DNA from: UKL13-2 sp043744255
GTDB taxonomy: Bacteria; Pseudomonadota; Gammaproteobacteria; Burkholderiales; Usitatibacteraceae
Length of the DNA stretch: 64,000 nucleotides
Reading direction: 5' to 3'
Assembly: GCA_043744255.1 (NCBI GenBank)
Contig: JAYTVA010000073.1
Coordinates: 7,068-71,067, forward strand
The translations under genes and the position numbers were made by a program. The notes below the pieces were generated by a model that saw nothing but the letters and a program-made list of their open reading frames with translations, did no database searches and was not told where the DNA came from. Positions 24,924 through 33,119 of the stretch are shown here, one piece after another. Each line of letters opens with the position of its first letter. Positions within the stretch are counted from its first letter, which is position 1.

Positions 24924-26378
24924 CTAGCGGGTTCCCGCCGTTGGCCGCGACAGCAACCACAACCCCGCAAACGTAATCGCCCCATTCACAATCAACAATT
25001 CCAAGCCAACCTGATAACCGCCAAAGAGTACCTGCTGGTACCGATCAATCACGTAGCAAATGATCGGTGCCGCTAACGCCACCACCGGCACCCACGCGTC
25101 GCGCACGCGGCGTTTGGTGAACATGCCAAACACAAACAGCCCCAATAGCGGCCCGTAGGTGTAGCTAGCGAGTTTCAAAATCAGGCCGATCATGCTGGGG
25201 TTGTCCGCCCATTTGAACGCCATGATGAGGAGCAGAAATACCGCAGCGAACGTCAGGTGCACACGATGTCGCACGCGCTTTTGTTGTGCTTCATTGAGGT
25301 CGTCGCGACGACGCAGGCCGAGGATGTCGATGCAAAAACTGGAAGTGAGTGCTGTGATCGCACCGTCCGCACTGGGGAACAGCGCAGAGATCAAGGCGAT
25401 GATGAAAATAATTTGCACCACTTCGGGCAGTTGCGTGAGTACCACTGTCGGAAAAATTTTGTCGCCGGTCGCCGTGATACCGACCATCGGTGCGTAGAGA
25501 TACAGCAAGCCACCCAGAAACAAAAACAACAGCACCACGGCGAGCATGATGAAGCTCATCAGCACCATGTTTTTCTGCGCGCCCGCCAGTGTTTTCACCG
25601 AGATATTTTTTTGCATCATCTCTTGATCCATCCCGACCATGGCAATCGAAATGAACATGCCGGCGAGAATTTGCTTTAGCCAAAATCGGTTGCTGTTCAC
25701 GTCCGTCCAAAACACCGTGGACAGACCGCGCGCCTGCATCGCGTCCAAACTCTGCGTGACGGTGAAATTTAGACTGCTCAATAAATAGGCAACGCAAATC
25801 ACGAGCCCCAGCAGCATGCACGTGGTTTGCAAGGTATCGGTCCAGACAATCGTTTTCACGCCGCCCTCATAGGTGTAGGCGAGGATCATGACGATGATGA
25901 TCGCGGCCGTTACCCAGAACGGAACAGAGAGGCCATCGAGAATCGCGTCTTGCAAAATCCGCACCACCAGATAGAGCCGCGCCGTCGCCCCAAGGGTTCG
26001 CGACAGAATGAAAAATAGCGCGCCTGTTTTGTATGAACGCGGCCCGAGGCGCTCGTCCAGATAGTGATAAATCGAGGTGACATTGAGCCGGTAGTACAGC
26101 GGCAACAGCACAGCGGCGATCAGCCAGAAGCCAAGCAAGTGGCCGAGCATGATCTGAAAATAGGTAAACGCGGTGACGCCCACTGCACCGGGCACGCTGA
26201 TGAAGGTCACGCCACTGAGGCAAGTGCCGATCATGCCGAACGCGACTAGCAACCAGTTGCTGTTGCGATTGCCAATGAAGAAGCTGTCGTTGGTGGCGCG
26301 GCGCGAGGTGATCCATGCCACGCCGAGCAAGAGCGCGAAATAACCAGCAACAAAAATGAGGAGGGTGATTGGCGACAT
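24924..26378 (-). CDS. Sodium:solute symporter (SSS family)
   Basis: This 484-residue membrane protein has about 13 hydrophobic segments. SSS signatures include FFIGNRNSNWLLVAFGMIGT with CLSGVTFISVPGAVGV near residue 50, YEGGVKTIVWTDTLQ around 175, and IALISALFPSADGAITALTS around 330, which holds the conserved sodium-site region. Its ATG overlaps the stop of the upstream amidase gene (TGATG), so the two are coupled. The substrate is unknown; partnering with a cell-wall amidase suggests a peptidoglycan-derived compound or an unrelated organic solute. Confidence 0.9.
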   Translation of the reverse strand: MSPITLLIFVAGYFALLLGVAWITSRRATNDSFFIGNRNSNWLLVAFGMIGTCLSGVTFISVPGAVGVTAFTYFQIMLGHLLGFWLIAAVLLPLYYRLNVTSIYHYLDERLGPRSYKTGALFFILSRTLGATARLYLVVRILQDAILDGLSVPFWVTAAIIIVMILAYTYEGGVKTIVWTDTLQTTCMLLGLVICVAYLLSSLNFTVTQSLDAMQARGLSTVFWTDVNSNRFWLKQILAGMFISIAMVGMDQEMMQKNISVKTLAGAQKNMVLMSFIMLAVVLLFLFLGGLLYLYAPMVGITATGDKIFPTVVLTQLPEVVQIIFIIALISALFPSADGAITALTSSFCIDILGLRRRDDLNEAQQKRVRHRVHLTFAAVFLLLIMAFKWADNPSMIGLILKLASYTYGPLLGLFVFGMFTKRRVRDAWVPVVALAAPIICYVIDRYQQVLFGGYQVGLELLIVNGAITFAGLWLLSRPTAGTR

Positions 26379-26965
26379 CAGTGTTTCAGTGCGGCGGCCA
26401 CGCGCTCGCGAAAATAGCCATTCTCAATATAGCGATACAGATTTTTGCCGGGACATTCGGTTTCGGCGAAGTCCTTGTGTGCCGCAATTCGCTCGGGCGC
26501 AATGTTGTATTTCGCGGCAAGCATCGCCATGGTGCGCACCACCGCGTCTAGTTGAAGTTGGGTCGGCGCGATGTCCTGATAGTTACCGACGACCTCGATC
26601 AGCGCATGTCCAGCTGGGTCGTAGGCGGTATTGGTGTCACCGGCAAAATTGATGTCGCGCCCCTCGTAGACGCTGCCGTTGAGGTCGATGACGTAGTGAT
26701 ACGGAATGTCGATCCATTTTTTGTCGTCACGTGACCAAGTCTGCAACGCGCGCATGTATTCCTGCGGGTCACGATTCGGCGGAAAGGTTTCGCCTTGGTG
26801 ATGCAGCGTAATTCGGGTCGGCACGTGGCGCTTGGCGCGCGCCGTATCGGCAGATATACCGCCCCATTGGGCAACGGTGGTGATGGTCTGCGAGGGTTGT
26901 CGCGGGGTGGTCATGCAGCTTGCGAGGGCAATTGACATAAGAAGAATTAGCATCAGGCGCCGCAT
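26378..26965 (-). CDS. Lipoprotein N-acetylmuramoyl-L-alanine amidase (Amidase_2/PGRP fold)
   Basis: This 195-residue protein has a lipoprotein signal (LILLMSIALASC, Cys17). Its Amidase_2 domain has the zinc-binding pattern: His in RITLHHQGE, His in HALIEVVGNY, and AAHKDFAETECPGKNLYRYI, where the last His and the following Cys take part. DIPYHYVIDLNGSVYEGRD is a further family segment. It should cleave the muramoyl-alanine amide bond in the periplasm or act in muropeptide recycling. It is the first gene of a two-gene unit with the sodium symporter. Confidence 0.88.
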   Translation of the reverse strand: MRRLMLILLMSIALASCMTTPRQPSQTITTVAQWGGISADTARAKRHVPTRITLHHQGETFPPNRDPQEYMRALQTWSRDDKKWIDIPYHYVIDLNGSVYEGRDINFAGDTNTAYDPAGHALIEVVGNYQDIAPTQLQLDAVVRTMAMLAAKYNIAPERIAAHKDFAETECPGKNLYRYIENGYFRERVAAALKH

Positions 26966-27139
26966 TAGTAGTCTCTTTGGTTCTCAGGCGGTTTGCCTTG
27001 GGTCTTGTGCGAAAACATAGTCAGCCCCACGAGGGACTGGGTCCCGGCCTATCGATGGAGACCACCACGCGGTGGCGCCGGGATGACGGGGATTTGGCAG
27101 TGCTGTTAGCAAGCAACCACCCCAAACCCCGCGCCAATC

Positions 27140-27880
27140 CTAGACTCTCAGCTCCCGCTGCCGCTTCGCTTCAAACAAACAAACGCCGCTCGCGACAGAC
27201 ACGTTCAAACTTTCCACCGCCCCGAACATCGGGATTCGCACCAGCGCGTCGCAACCCTCACGCGTGAGGCGACGCAAGCCCTCGCCTTCCGCACCCAACA
27301 CCCACGCGAGCGGCCCCACCAGTGGCGCGTGAAACAAATCTTTGTCGCCATCTTCATCGGCACCGACCAGCCAAATGTCGCGCTCTTTCAATTCGCGCAT
27401 GGTACGGGCGAGATTGGTGACGGTGATGTAGGGCACGCTCTCGGCTGCACCTGACGCAACCTTCATCGCGATAGCGGTCAATCCCACGCTGCGATCCTTC
27501 GGCGCGATCACCGCATGTACACCAGCGGCATCGGCGACGCGTAAACATGCGCCGAGGTTGTGTGGATCAGTGACACCATCGAGCAGCAGTAACAACGGCG
27601 GGCCGTCAATAGCTTCGAGTACGTCCTCGACAAACTGCGGCAACTTGGTCGGCTCGACCATCGCCACCACGCCCTGATGCCGCGCGTTGCCGGTGATGCC
27701 ATCGAGGCGCGTGGCATCGACTTGCATCACGCGTAATTCTTTTGCCTTGGCAAGATCGAGCATGGACTGCATGCGCTTGTCGATGCGTTTTACATCGACA
27801 TAAATTTCGCGCACGCTTTCGGCACGCACGCGAATGCGCGAGGTGATGGCATGAAAGCCGAAGACGACTTGTGGCTTCAT
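27140..27880 (-). CDS. rlmB: 23S rRNA (guanosine-2'-O-)-methyltransferase RlmB
   Basis: This 246-residue SPOUT (TrmH) methyltransferase 2'-O-methylates G2251 of 23S rRNA. It has an N-terminal substrate-binding domain (FGFHAITSRIR) and the SPOUT motifs LLLLDGVTDPHNLGACLRVA (motif 1), WVLGAEGEGLRRLTREGCD (motif 2) and IPMFGAVESLNVSVASGVCL (motif 3). Its start overlaps the stop of rnr by four bases (ATGA), the usual rnr-rlmB arrangement of proteobacteria. Confidence 0.96.
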   Translation of the reverse strand: MKPQVVFGFHAITSRIRVRAESVREIYVDVKRIDKRMQSMLDLAKAKELRVMQVDATRLDGITGNARHQGVVAMVEPTKLPQFVEDVLEAIDGPPLLLLLDGVTDPHNLGACLRVADAAGVHAVIAPKDRSVGLTAIAMKVASGAAESVPYITVTNLARTMRELKERDIWLVGADEDGDKDLFHAPLVGPLAWVLGAEGEGLRRLTREGCDALVRIPMFGAVESLNVSVASGVCLFEAKRQRELRV

Positions 27881-30474
27881 TTCGTTTTACCCTTCGCCGT
27901 GATCGCTGCCTTGGTTTTGCCGCCGAGCAGTGTGCCCTTTGATTTACTTTTGATGGTTTTGGCTTTGGGTGGTGGCTCCGTAGGTGCAACCTGCTTACGC
28001 ACCACCGCCTTTGCCTTTGGTGCACCCGCACCCGCAAAGCCTGCGAACGGTGTGGTCGGTGGGTTCGCACTGGTGACGGAGATTACTTTTTTCTCCGTCT
28101 TCAGCGGTGCGGTGGGCACAAAAACGGGTGAGATCACCGCCGGTGCCGACGGTTTGCGTACACCCGGTTTCACCGGTGCGGGCGGCGCAAAAGACTTAGC
28201 GACTTTTTCATTTGCTGTCGGCAGGGGCGTCTGCATCACCGGCTTGAGCGATAACTCACCAGCCAAGGCAAAATCAATTTTGCTGGTCTCAATATCGACG
28301 CGCACCACCTTAATTTTCACGCGATCTGAAAGTTGATAAACCTTGCGCGTGCGCTCACCCATGATGCGATGCTTGTCTTGCTCGAAGTGAAAATAGTCCT
28401 GCCCCAATTCGGATATGTGCACGAGCCCCTCGACATAAACTTCATCGAGCGTGACAAAAATTCCAAAACTGGTGACGCCTGAAATCGTCCCCGTAAACTC
28501 TTCGCCGAGCCGATCTTTCATGTAGTAACACTTGAGCCACGCCGTTACGTCACGTGTAGCTTCATCTGCGCGCCGCTCGGTGGCCGAACATTGCTGGCCG
28601 AGCACGTCCCATGGCGCTTTCGGGTCGTAGACTTCACTATTCAATACGGCCTTGATGGCGCGATGGGTCAGTAAGTCCGGGTAGCGGCGAATCGGCGACG
28701 TAAAGTGCGCATACGCTTCGTAGGCTAGACCAAAGTGACCTTGATTGTCGGGGCTGTATACGGCCTGCTTCATCGAGCGCAGCATCACGGTTTGCAACAG
28801 CGGCGCATCGGGGCGCGCGCGAATTTTTTCGAGCACGACACCGTAATCGCGCGGGGCGGGATTCATGGCTCCCGCGAGTTGCAGACCGAAGTCTTTGAGC
28901 ATGTTGCGCAGCGCCGTCAGTTTTTCTTCTGATGGTTTTTCGTGCACGCGGTAAAGGTTCGGGTGCTCTGCTTCCAGCAGGTAATTGGCCGCGCATACGT
29001 TGGCGGCCAGCATGCATTCTTCAATCAACTTGTGCGCGTCGTTACGCACCGTCGGGATGATTTTTTCGATCTTGCTGTCGTCGGTAAAAATCATCATCGT
29101 TTCAGTCGATTCGAAATCAATCGCGCCGCGTTTGTTGCGCGCCGCGAGCAGCACACGGAACACCTCATCGAGCGTTTTTAGCTGCGGGATGATCTTGGGC
29201 TCGATGCCGTGGTCGGGCTCCATTTGGTAAATCGCTTTCGCGACATTGGTGTAGGTGAGGCGTGCGGCTGAGTGAAAAACAGCTTCCATAAATTCGTAGC
29301 GCTTCACTTCACCGGTCGCCGAAATCGACATATCGCACACCAGTGCCAAGCGATCCACAGCGGGCTTGAGCGAGCACATTTCGTTCGACAGTGCTTCCGG
29401 CAACATCGGAATGACGCGACGCGGGAAGTACACCGAGTTGCCGCGCAGACGCGCTTCGCGGTCTAGTGCGTCGCCGGTCTTGACGTAATGCGAAACGTCG
29501 GCAATGGCAACCATCAGGCGATAGCCCTTGCCCTGACGCTCAGCGTAAACCGCATCGTCAAAGTCTTTCGCGGTTTCGCCGTCGATGGTGACAAACGGCA
29601 GATCACGAAAATCGGCGCGGCCAACAATATCTTTTGCCGTCACTTTTTTCGGAATCTTCTTTTCCAGCGCGAGAATTTCCTCGGGCCACTCGTGCGGCAG
29701 ATCGTGTTTACGTAGCGCGATCTCAATCTCCATGCCGGGGTCGGCGTAGTTGCCAAGAATCTCCAGCACACGCGCCAGAGGCTCGGCGTTTTTGGATGGC
29801 TGAACGACTAGCTCCACCACCACCACTTGCCCCGCGACCGCGCCGTTATCAAAACCCGGCTCAATCAAAATATCCTGGCTGATGCGTTTGTTTTCGGCGA
29901 TGACAAAAAACACCCCGCGCTCGACAAACAAACGACCCACCACTTTCGTGTTGACGCTTTCCAACACTTCGACAATCGAGCCTTCGCGCCGGCCTTTGCG
30001 ATCCACGCCGATCTCGCGCACGACCACGCGGTCACCGTGCAGCGCCTTGTGCATTTGCTTCGGGCCGAGAAACAGGTCAGCAGATTTATCGTCGGGCACC
30101 AAAAAGCCGAAGCCATCCGGATGACCCTGTACGCGCCCGGTGATGAGATCAAGCTTGCCGATCAAACACAGGTCACCGCGCCGATTGCGCATCACCTGAC
30201 CGTCGCGCTCCATGGCGTGGATGCGACGGCTAAAGCCATCCTGCTCCGCGTCGGCGATCTCAAGTTTGGCGGCGATGCTGGCGGCATCCATCGGTACACC
30301 AGCATCGACGAGCACCTCAAGAATCAACTCGCGGCTTGGGATCGGCTTTTCGTACTTGGCGCTTTCGCGCTTGGCGTGTGGATCATGCGCGCGGCTCGGG
30401 CCACGGACGATGGGAGGGGTCGCACCAAATTTAGCAGCGACAGGATTTTTCTTTGACTTTGGTTTTGTGGACAA
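27877..30474 (-). CDS. rnr: Ribonuclease R
   Basis: This 865-residue RNB-family 3'-5' exoribonuclease degrades structured RNA. Domains in order: N-terminal helix-turn-helix (about 45-110), cold-shock domains (GHPDGFGFLVPDDKSADLFL), and the RNB catalytic domain from about 285 with the active-site Asp cluster (TIDGETAKDFDDAVYAERQG). An S1 domain follows at about 660-745 (FTGTISGVTSFGIFVTLDEV), then a Lys/Pro/Ala-rich basic tail. The frame opens at a TTG preceded by a GAGAAGAG Shine-Dalgarno-like sequence. rlmB follows with a four-base overlap. Confidence 0.95.
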   Translation of the reverse strand: MSTKPKSKKNPVAAKFGATPPIVRGPSRAHDPHAKRESAKYEKPIPSRELILEVLVDAGVPMDAASIAAKLEIADAEQDGFSRRIHAMERDGQVMRNRRGDLCLIGKLDLITGRVQGHPDGFGFLVPDDKSADLFLGPKQMHKALHGDRVVVREIGVDRKGRREGSIVEVLESVNTKVVGRLFVERGVFFVIAENKRISQDILIEPGFDNGAVAGQVVVVELVVQPSKNAEPLARVLEILGNYADPGMEIEIALRKHDLPHEWPEEILALEKKIPKKVTAKDIVGRADFRDLPFVTIDGETAKDFDDAVYAERQGKGYRLMVAIADVSHYVKTGDALDREARLRGNSVYFPRRVIPMLPEALSNEMCSLKPAVDRLALVCDMSISATGEVKRYEFMEAVFHSAARLTYTNVAKAIYQMEPDHGIEPKIIPQLKTLDEVFRVLLAARNKRGAIDFESTETMMIFTDDSKIEKIIPTVRNDAHKLIEECMLAANVCAANYLLEAEHPNLYRVHEKPSEEKLTALRNMLKDFGLQLAGAMNPAPRDYGVVLEKIRARPDAPLLQTVMLRSMKQAVYSPDNQGHFGLAYEAYAHFTSPIRRYPDLLTHRAIKAVLNSEVYDPKAPWDVLGQQCSATERRADEATRDVTAWLKCYYMKDRLGEEFTGTISGVTSFGIFVTLDEVYVEGLVHISELGQDYFHFEQDKHRIMGERTRKVYQLSDRVKIKVVRVDIETSKIDFALAGELSLKPVMQTPLPTANEKVAKSFAPPAPVKPGVRKPSAPAVISPVFVPTAPLKTEKKVISVTSANPPTTPFAGFAGAGAPKAKAVVRKQVAPTEPPPKAKTIKSKSKGTLLGGKTKAAITAKGKTK

Positions 30475-30492
30475 TTGTGCTCTTCTCAGATA
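30463..30492 (+). promoter_or_regulatory. Candidate promoter of the tRNA-Leu gene
   Basis: TTGTGG and a downstream GATAAT are separated by about 18 bases, giving a transcription start near 30500, some 40 bases before the tRNA. The region also holds the divergent start of rnr, for which TATTAT on the other strand may be the -10 box. Modest match only. Confidence 0.4.
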
Positions 30493-30542
30493 ATATGCGC
30501 CCTCATTTTACGCGACAGAACAGGTCGCGTGTCCGGTATCTT

Positions 30543-30629
30543 GCCCAGATGGCGGAATTGGTAGACGCACTAGGTTCAGGTCCTAGCGGTGGCAACACTG
30601 TGGAGGTTCGAGTCCTCTTCTGGGCACCA
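30543..30629 (+). tRNA. tRNA-Leu (anticodon CAG), CCA encoded
   Basis: This 87-base sequence folds as a class II tRNA. The acceptor stem pairs GCCCAGA with TCTGGGC. The anticodon stem CTAGG/CCTAG closes the loop TTCAGGT with anticodon CAG. A long variable arm (CGGTGGCAACACTG) and the T-arm with GTTCGAGTC follow. ACCA ends the gene at 30629. It reads CUG codons. Confidence 0.97.
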
Positions 30630-30666
30630 AACACAAACGGTCAGCGCATGCTGGCCGTTTTTGTTT
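30629..30666 (+). terminator. Rho-independent terminator after tRNA-Leu
   Basis: A hairpin of about 17 base pairs begins at the last tRNA base (AAACACAAACGGTCAGC) and pairs with GCTGGCCGTTTTTGTTT around a four-base loop. It has one mismatch and one G-U pair and ends in a T-rich tract. Confidence 0.85.
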
Positions 30667-30697
30667 GCGGGAATGCGTTCATCGCACAATTGACACC

Positions 30698-30751
30698 TAT
30701 ATTTGGCGGGAGTTTCCATTGATAAACCATTGGAAACACCCGCCAAATATA
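30698..30751. repeat. Long inverted repeat downstream of tRNA-Leu
   Basis: Two 21-base arms (30698-30718 and 30731-30751) are complementary except at one position and flank a 12-base loop, TTGATAAACCAT. The arms begin TATATTTGGCGGG and end CCCGCCAAATATA. There is no T-tract, so it is not a typical terminator. Its place 70 bases past a tRNA gene fits an integration-site remnant or a small palindromic mobile element. Confidence 0.75.
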
Positions 30752-30955
30752 GAAAGTTACAATTTTCGTAACACCGCACAGATAGAAAACAGGAGCCGGA
30801 CGTTGACAAGTGTTCACAGAAACCCTCGGCGGGTCGCGGGCATACGTAGCGGCTCTTTGGTAAGATATTGACTGCAAAAAAAGCTGTAACACAACAGGGC
30901 TGTACTTATCGCCCGCCGCATTGAAAAAATTTGCAATTGGGGTCAAGGGAAATTC

Positions 30956-33082
30956 GTGCAAACAGTTGATGGATTGGAAGACTTGCCGCAGTCTGCGAAT
31001 ATCTTGGTCGTCGATGACGATCCGACGATTCGCGAGTACGTGCGCCTGCACCTCGCCAGCGCGAACTTCAACGTGCAAGTCGCCGAAGACGGCGAGACCG
31101 CGTACGCGATGGCCGTCGCGAACCCACCAGACCTGATCCTCTCCGACATTTCGATGCCCAACATGGATGGCTTTCAGTTTCTCGAATTGATTCGCGCCAA
31201 CGCGATTCTGGCCGACATTCCCATTATTCTGCTCACGCAACACAGCGATACCTCCGCGTTTCGCAAGGGTATGGATTTGGGCGCGGACGATTTTTTGTCT
31301 AAGCCTGTCCGCCGCAAAGAATTGTTGACCTCGATTTCCTCGCGCCTCAAGCGGCTCGAGGGCATGCGTAACGCAGCGCCAGATTTGACGCCGCCGCCAA
31401 CGCTGCGCATTACCGCGCGCAGTATGAATGCCGCGTTGAGTCAGGGAGTTCCACCAACACCGGCGCCGATTCGCCGAGGTGCCACACCGGCACCGACGAT
31501 GCTGTTGCGGACAGTTGACGAAGAAGATGCACCGATCACCGGCGCGATGATGGAAACGGTGGCGGGCACCGTACTGTTCGCCGACATTCGCAAGTTCACG
31601 ACCTTCTCGGAAAAATTGCAGCCCGATGAAGTGGTGGAGCTATTGAACGCATTTTTCGCCAAGGCTTGCGAGCCGATCCTCGACCAGAACGGCTGGGTCG
31701 TGAAGTTTGTCGGTGATGGCCTGATCGCCATGTTCGACGCTGCGCAAGGCCAGCAGGTGAGTCATGCCGAGCGCGCACTGAAGGCGGCATTACTGATGAT
31801 GGCGGTCACACATCGCTTTGACGGCTGGATCAAGCGCCGTTTTCCGAACCACGACTTACCGAAATTCAGCATTGGCGTTGGCGTGCACAGCGGTAATGTC
31901 TCACTGTGCAAAATGGGGAGCCAAGGCGCGAGCGAAACCACCATCATCGGCGACACAGTCAACGTCGCCTCGCGTCTTGAGACTCTCACCAAAGAACTCT
32001 GCTGGAGCATCGTTGCCAGCGAAGAAACGCTGGCGCTGGCGGGCGACCGCATCCTGCGCGGCGCGGCAGGCCAAGCGCCCGTCAAGGGACGTGATGGCGT
32101 GATGAATATTGTCGAGGTTACGGGACTCTTACCAAAGGCCGAAAGCAGCGACGAAGAAAAACTTTTTTACGCCACGCTGAAAACCGCAGTCGCGGCCAAC
32201 ACCGAATTGCTAACCAGTCGTCGCCACGAATCCTCAAAGCCGGACATGCGCAACTCGCTGGCCGCAGAATCGACCGATCCGCTGATTCAGTTGCAGGGCT
32301 ATCGTTTGCTCAAAAAACTTGGTGAAGGCGGCATGTCGCGCGTGTTTCTCGCCGAGCATACTGCCACCGCCGCGCAGCATGTGTTGAAACTGATCTCGAT
32401 AAACGAAGACGACAACGGCGAAATGTTGCAGCGATTCATCAGTGAATATGCACTCGTCTCGCAGGTCGATCATCCGAACGTTGCGAAGATTTATACGCAG
32501 GGGTTTTCCACCGCGCATGCGTACATTGCCATGGAGTATTTTCCCGGCGGCGACTTACGAAAATTACTCGCGCATCCCATCACCACCGACGTCGCACTCG
32601 CGGTACTGCTACAAGTTGCTGGCGCATTGGGCGCAATCCACGAGCACGGTATTGTTCACCGCGACCTCAAGCCCGACAACATCATGATTCGCGCCGACGG
32701 CTCGTTGGCGCTCGCCGACTTCGGAATCGCCATCAGCAAGGGCGCGAACCTCAATCTGACAGTTGCGGGCGAAGTGTTCGGAACGCCCGCCTACATCGCA
32801 CCTGAGCAGGCAACAGGCGGTGTGGTCGATCAACGTGCCGATCTGTATGCCTTGGGCGTCATGTTTTTTGAGCTGCTTACCGGCAAGAAACCTTACCGTG
32901 CCTCGAATACCCAAGCGCTGCTGTATCAACACATGAATTTGCCGATCCCCGATTTGCCGCTTGAATTCACGAACCTGCAGCCTCTGGTGAACGCCATGAT
33001 GGCGAAAGACCCAAAGGAGCGGGTGCAAAGTGCCGGCGAGTTGATCGACATGGCAATGAGCGTATCCGAGCAGACATTTTAA
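30956..33082 (+). CDS. Receiver-adenylate cyclase-Ser/Thr kinase fusion protein
   Basis: This 708-residue cytoplasmic protein joins three signalling domains. Receiver, about 15-130: acidic pocket VVDDD, phosphoacceptor Asp64, Thr94, Lys116. Class III cyclase, about 203-390: metal Asp210 and Asp254, adenine-type Lys250 (WVVKFVGDG) and Thr334, transition-state Asn336 and Arg340 (GDTVNVASR), so it should make cAMP. Hanks kinase, about 449-705: LGEGGMSRVFLAE, Lys478, Glu497, HRDLKPDN with Asp570, DFG with Asp588, GTPAYIAPEQ. All three look intact. The start is a GTG at 30956. It leads an operon of Pil-Chp-like chemosensory genes, so the CheA-like kinase of that operon may phosphorylate its receiver to control cAMP and protein phosphorylation. 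Confidence 0.93.
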   Translation: MQTVDGLEDLPQSANILVVDDDPTIREYVRLHLASANFNVQVAEDGETAYAMAVANPPDLILSDISMPNMDGFQFLELIRANAILADIPIILLTQHSDTSAFRKGMDLGADDFLSKPVRRKELLTSISSRLKRLEGMRNAAPDLTPPPTLRITARSMNAALSQGVPPTPAPIRRGATPAPTMLLRTVDEEDAPITGAMMETVAGTVLFADIRKFTTFSEKLQPDEVVELLNAFFAKACEPILDQNGWVVKFVGDGLIAMFDAAQGQQVSHAERALKAALLMMAVTHRFDGWIKRRFPNHDLPKFSIGVGVHSGNVSLCKMGSQGASETTIIGDTVNVASRLETLTKELCWSIVASEETLALAGDRILRGAAGQAPVKGRDGVMNIVEVTGLLPKAESSDEEKLFYATLKTAVAANTELLTSRRHESSKPDMRNSLAAESTDPLIQLQGYRLLKKLGEGGMSRVFLAEHTATAAQHVLKLISINEDDNGEMLQRFISEYALVSQVDHPNVAKIYTQGFSTAHAYIAMEYFPGGDLRKLLAHPITTDVALAVLLQVAGALGAIHEHGIVHRDLKPDNIMIRADGSLALADFGIAISKGANLNLTVAGEVFGTPAYIAPEQATGGVVDQRADLYALGVMFFELLTGKKPYRASNTQALLYQHMNLPIPDLPLEFTNLQPLVNAMMAKDPKERVQSAGELIDMAMSVSEQTF

Positions 33083-33119
33083 GCAACTGGTCGCACCACA
33101 AAATGATTAGCGAGCACCC

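Noticed and set aside
30698..30751. Considered as an integron attC site or a Xer/dif site
   Set aside because: The arms lack the GTTRRRY/RYYYAAC core boxes of attC, and the sequence does not resemble dif.
30698..30751. Considered as a second terminator for tRNA-Leu
   Set aside because: There is no T-tract after the stem and a good terminator already lies at 30629-30666.
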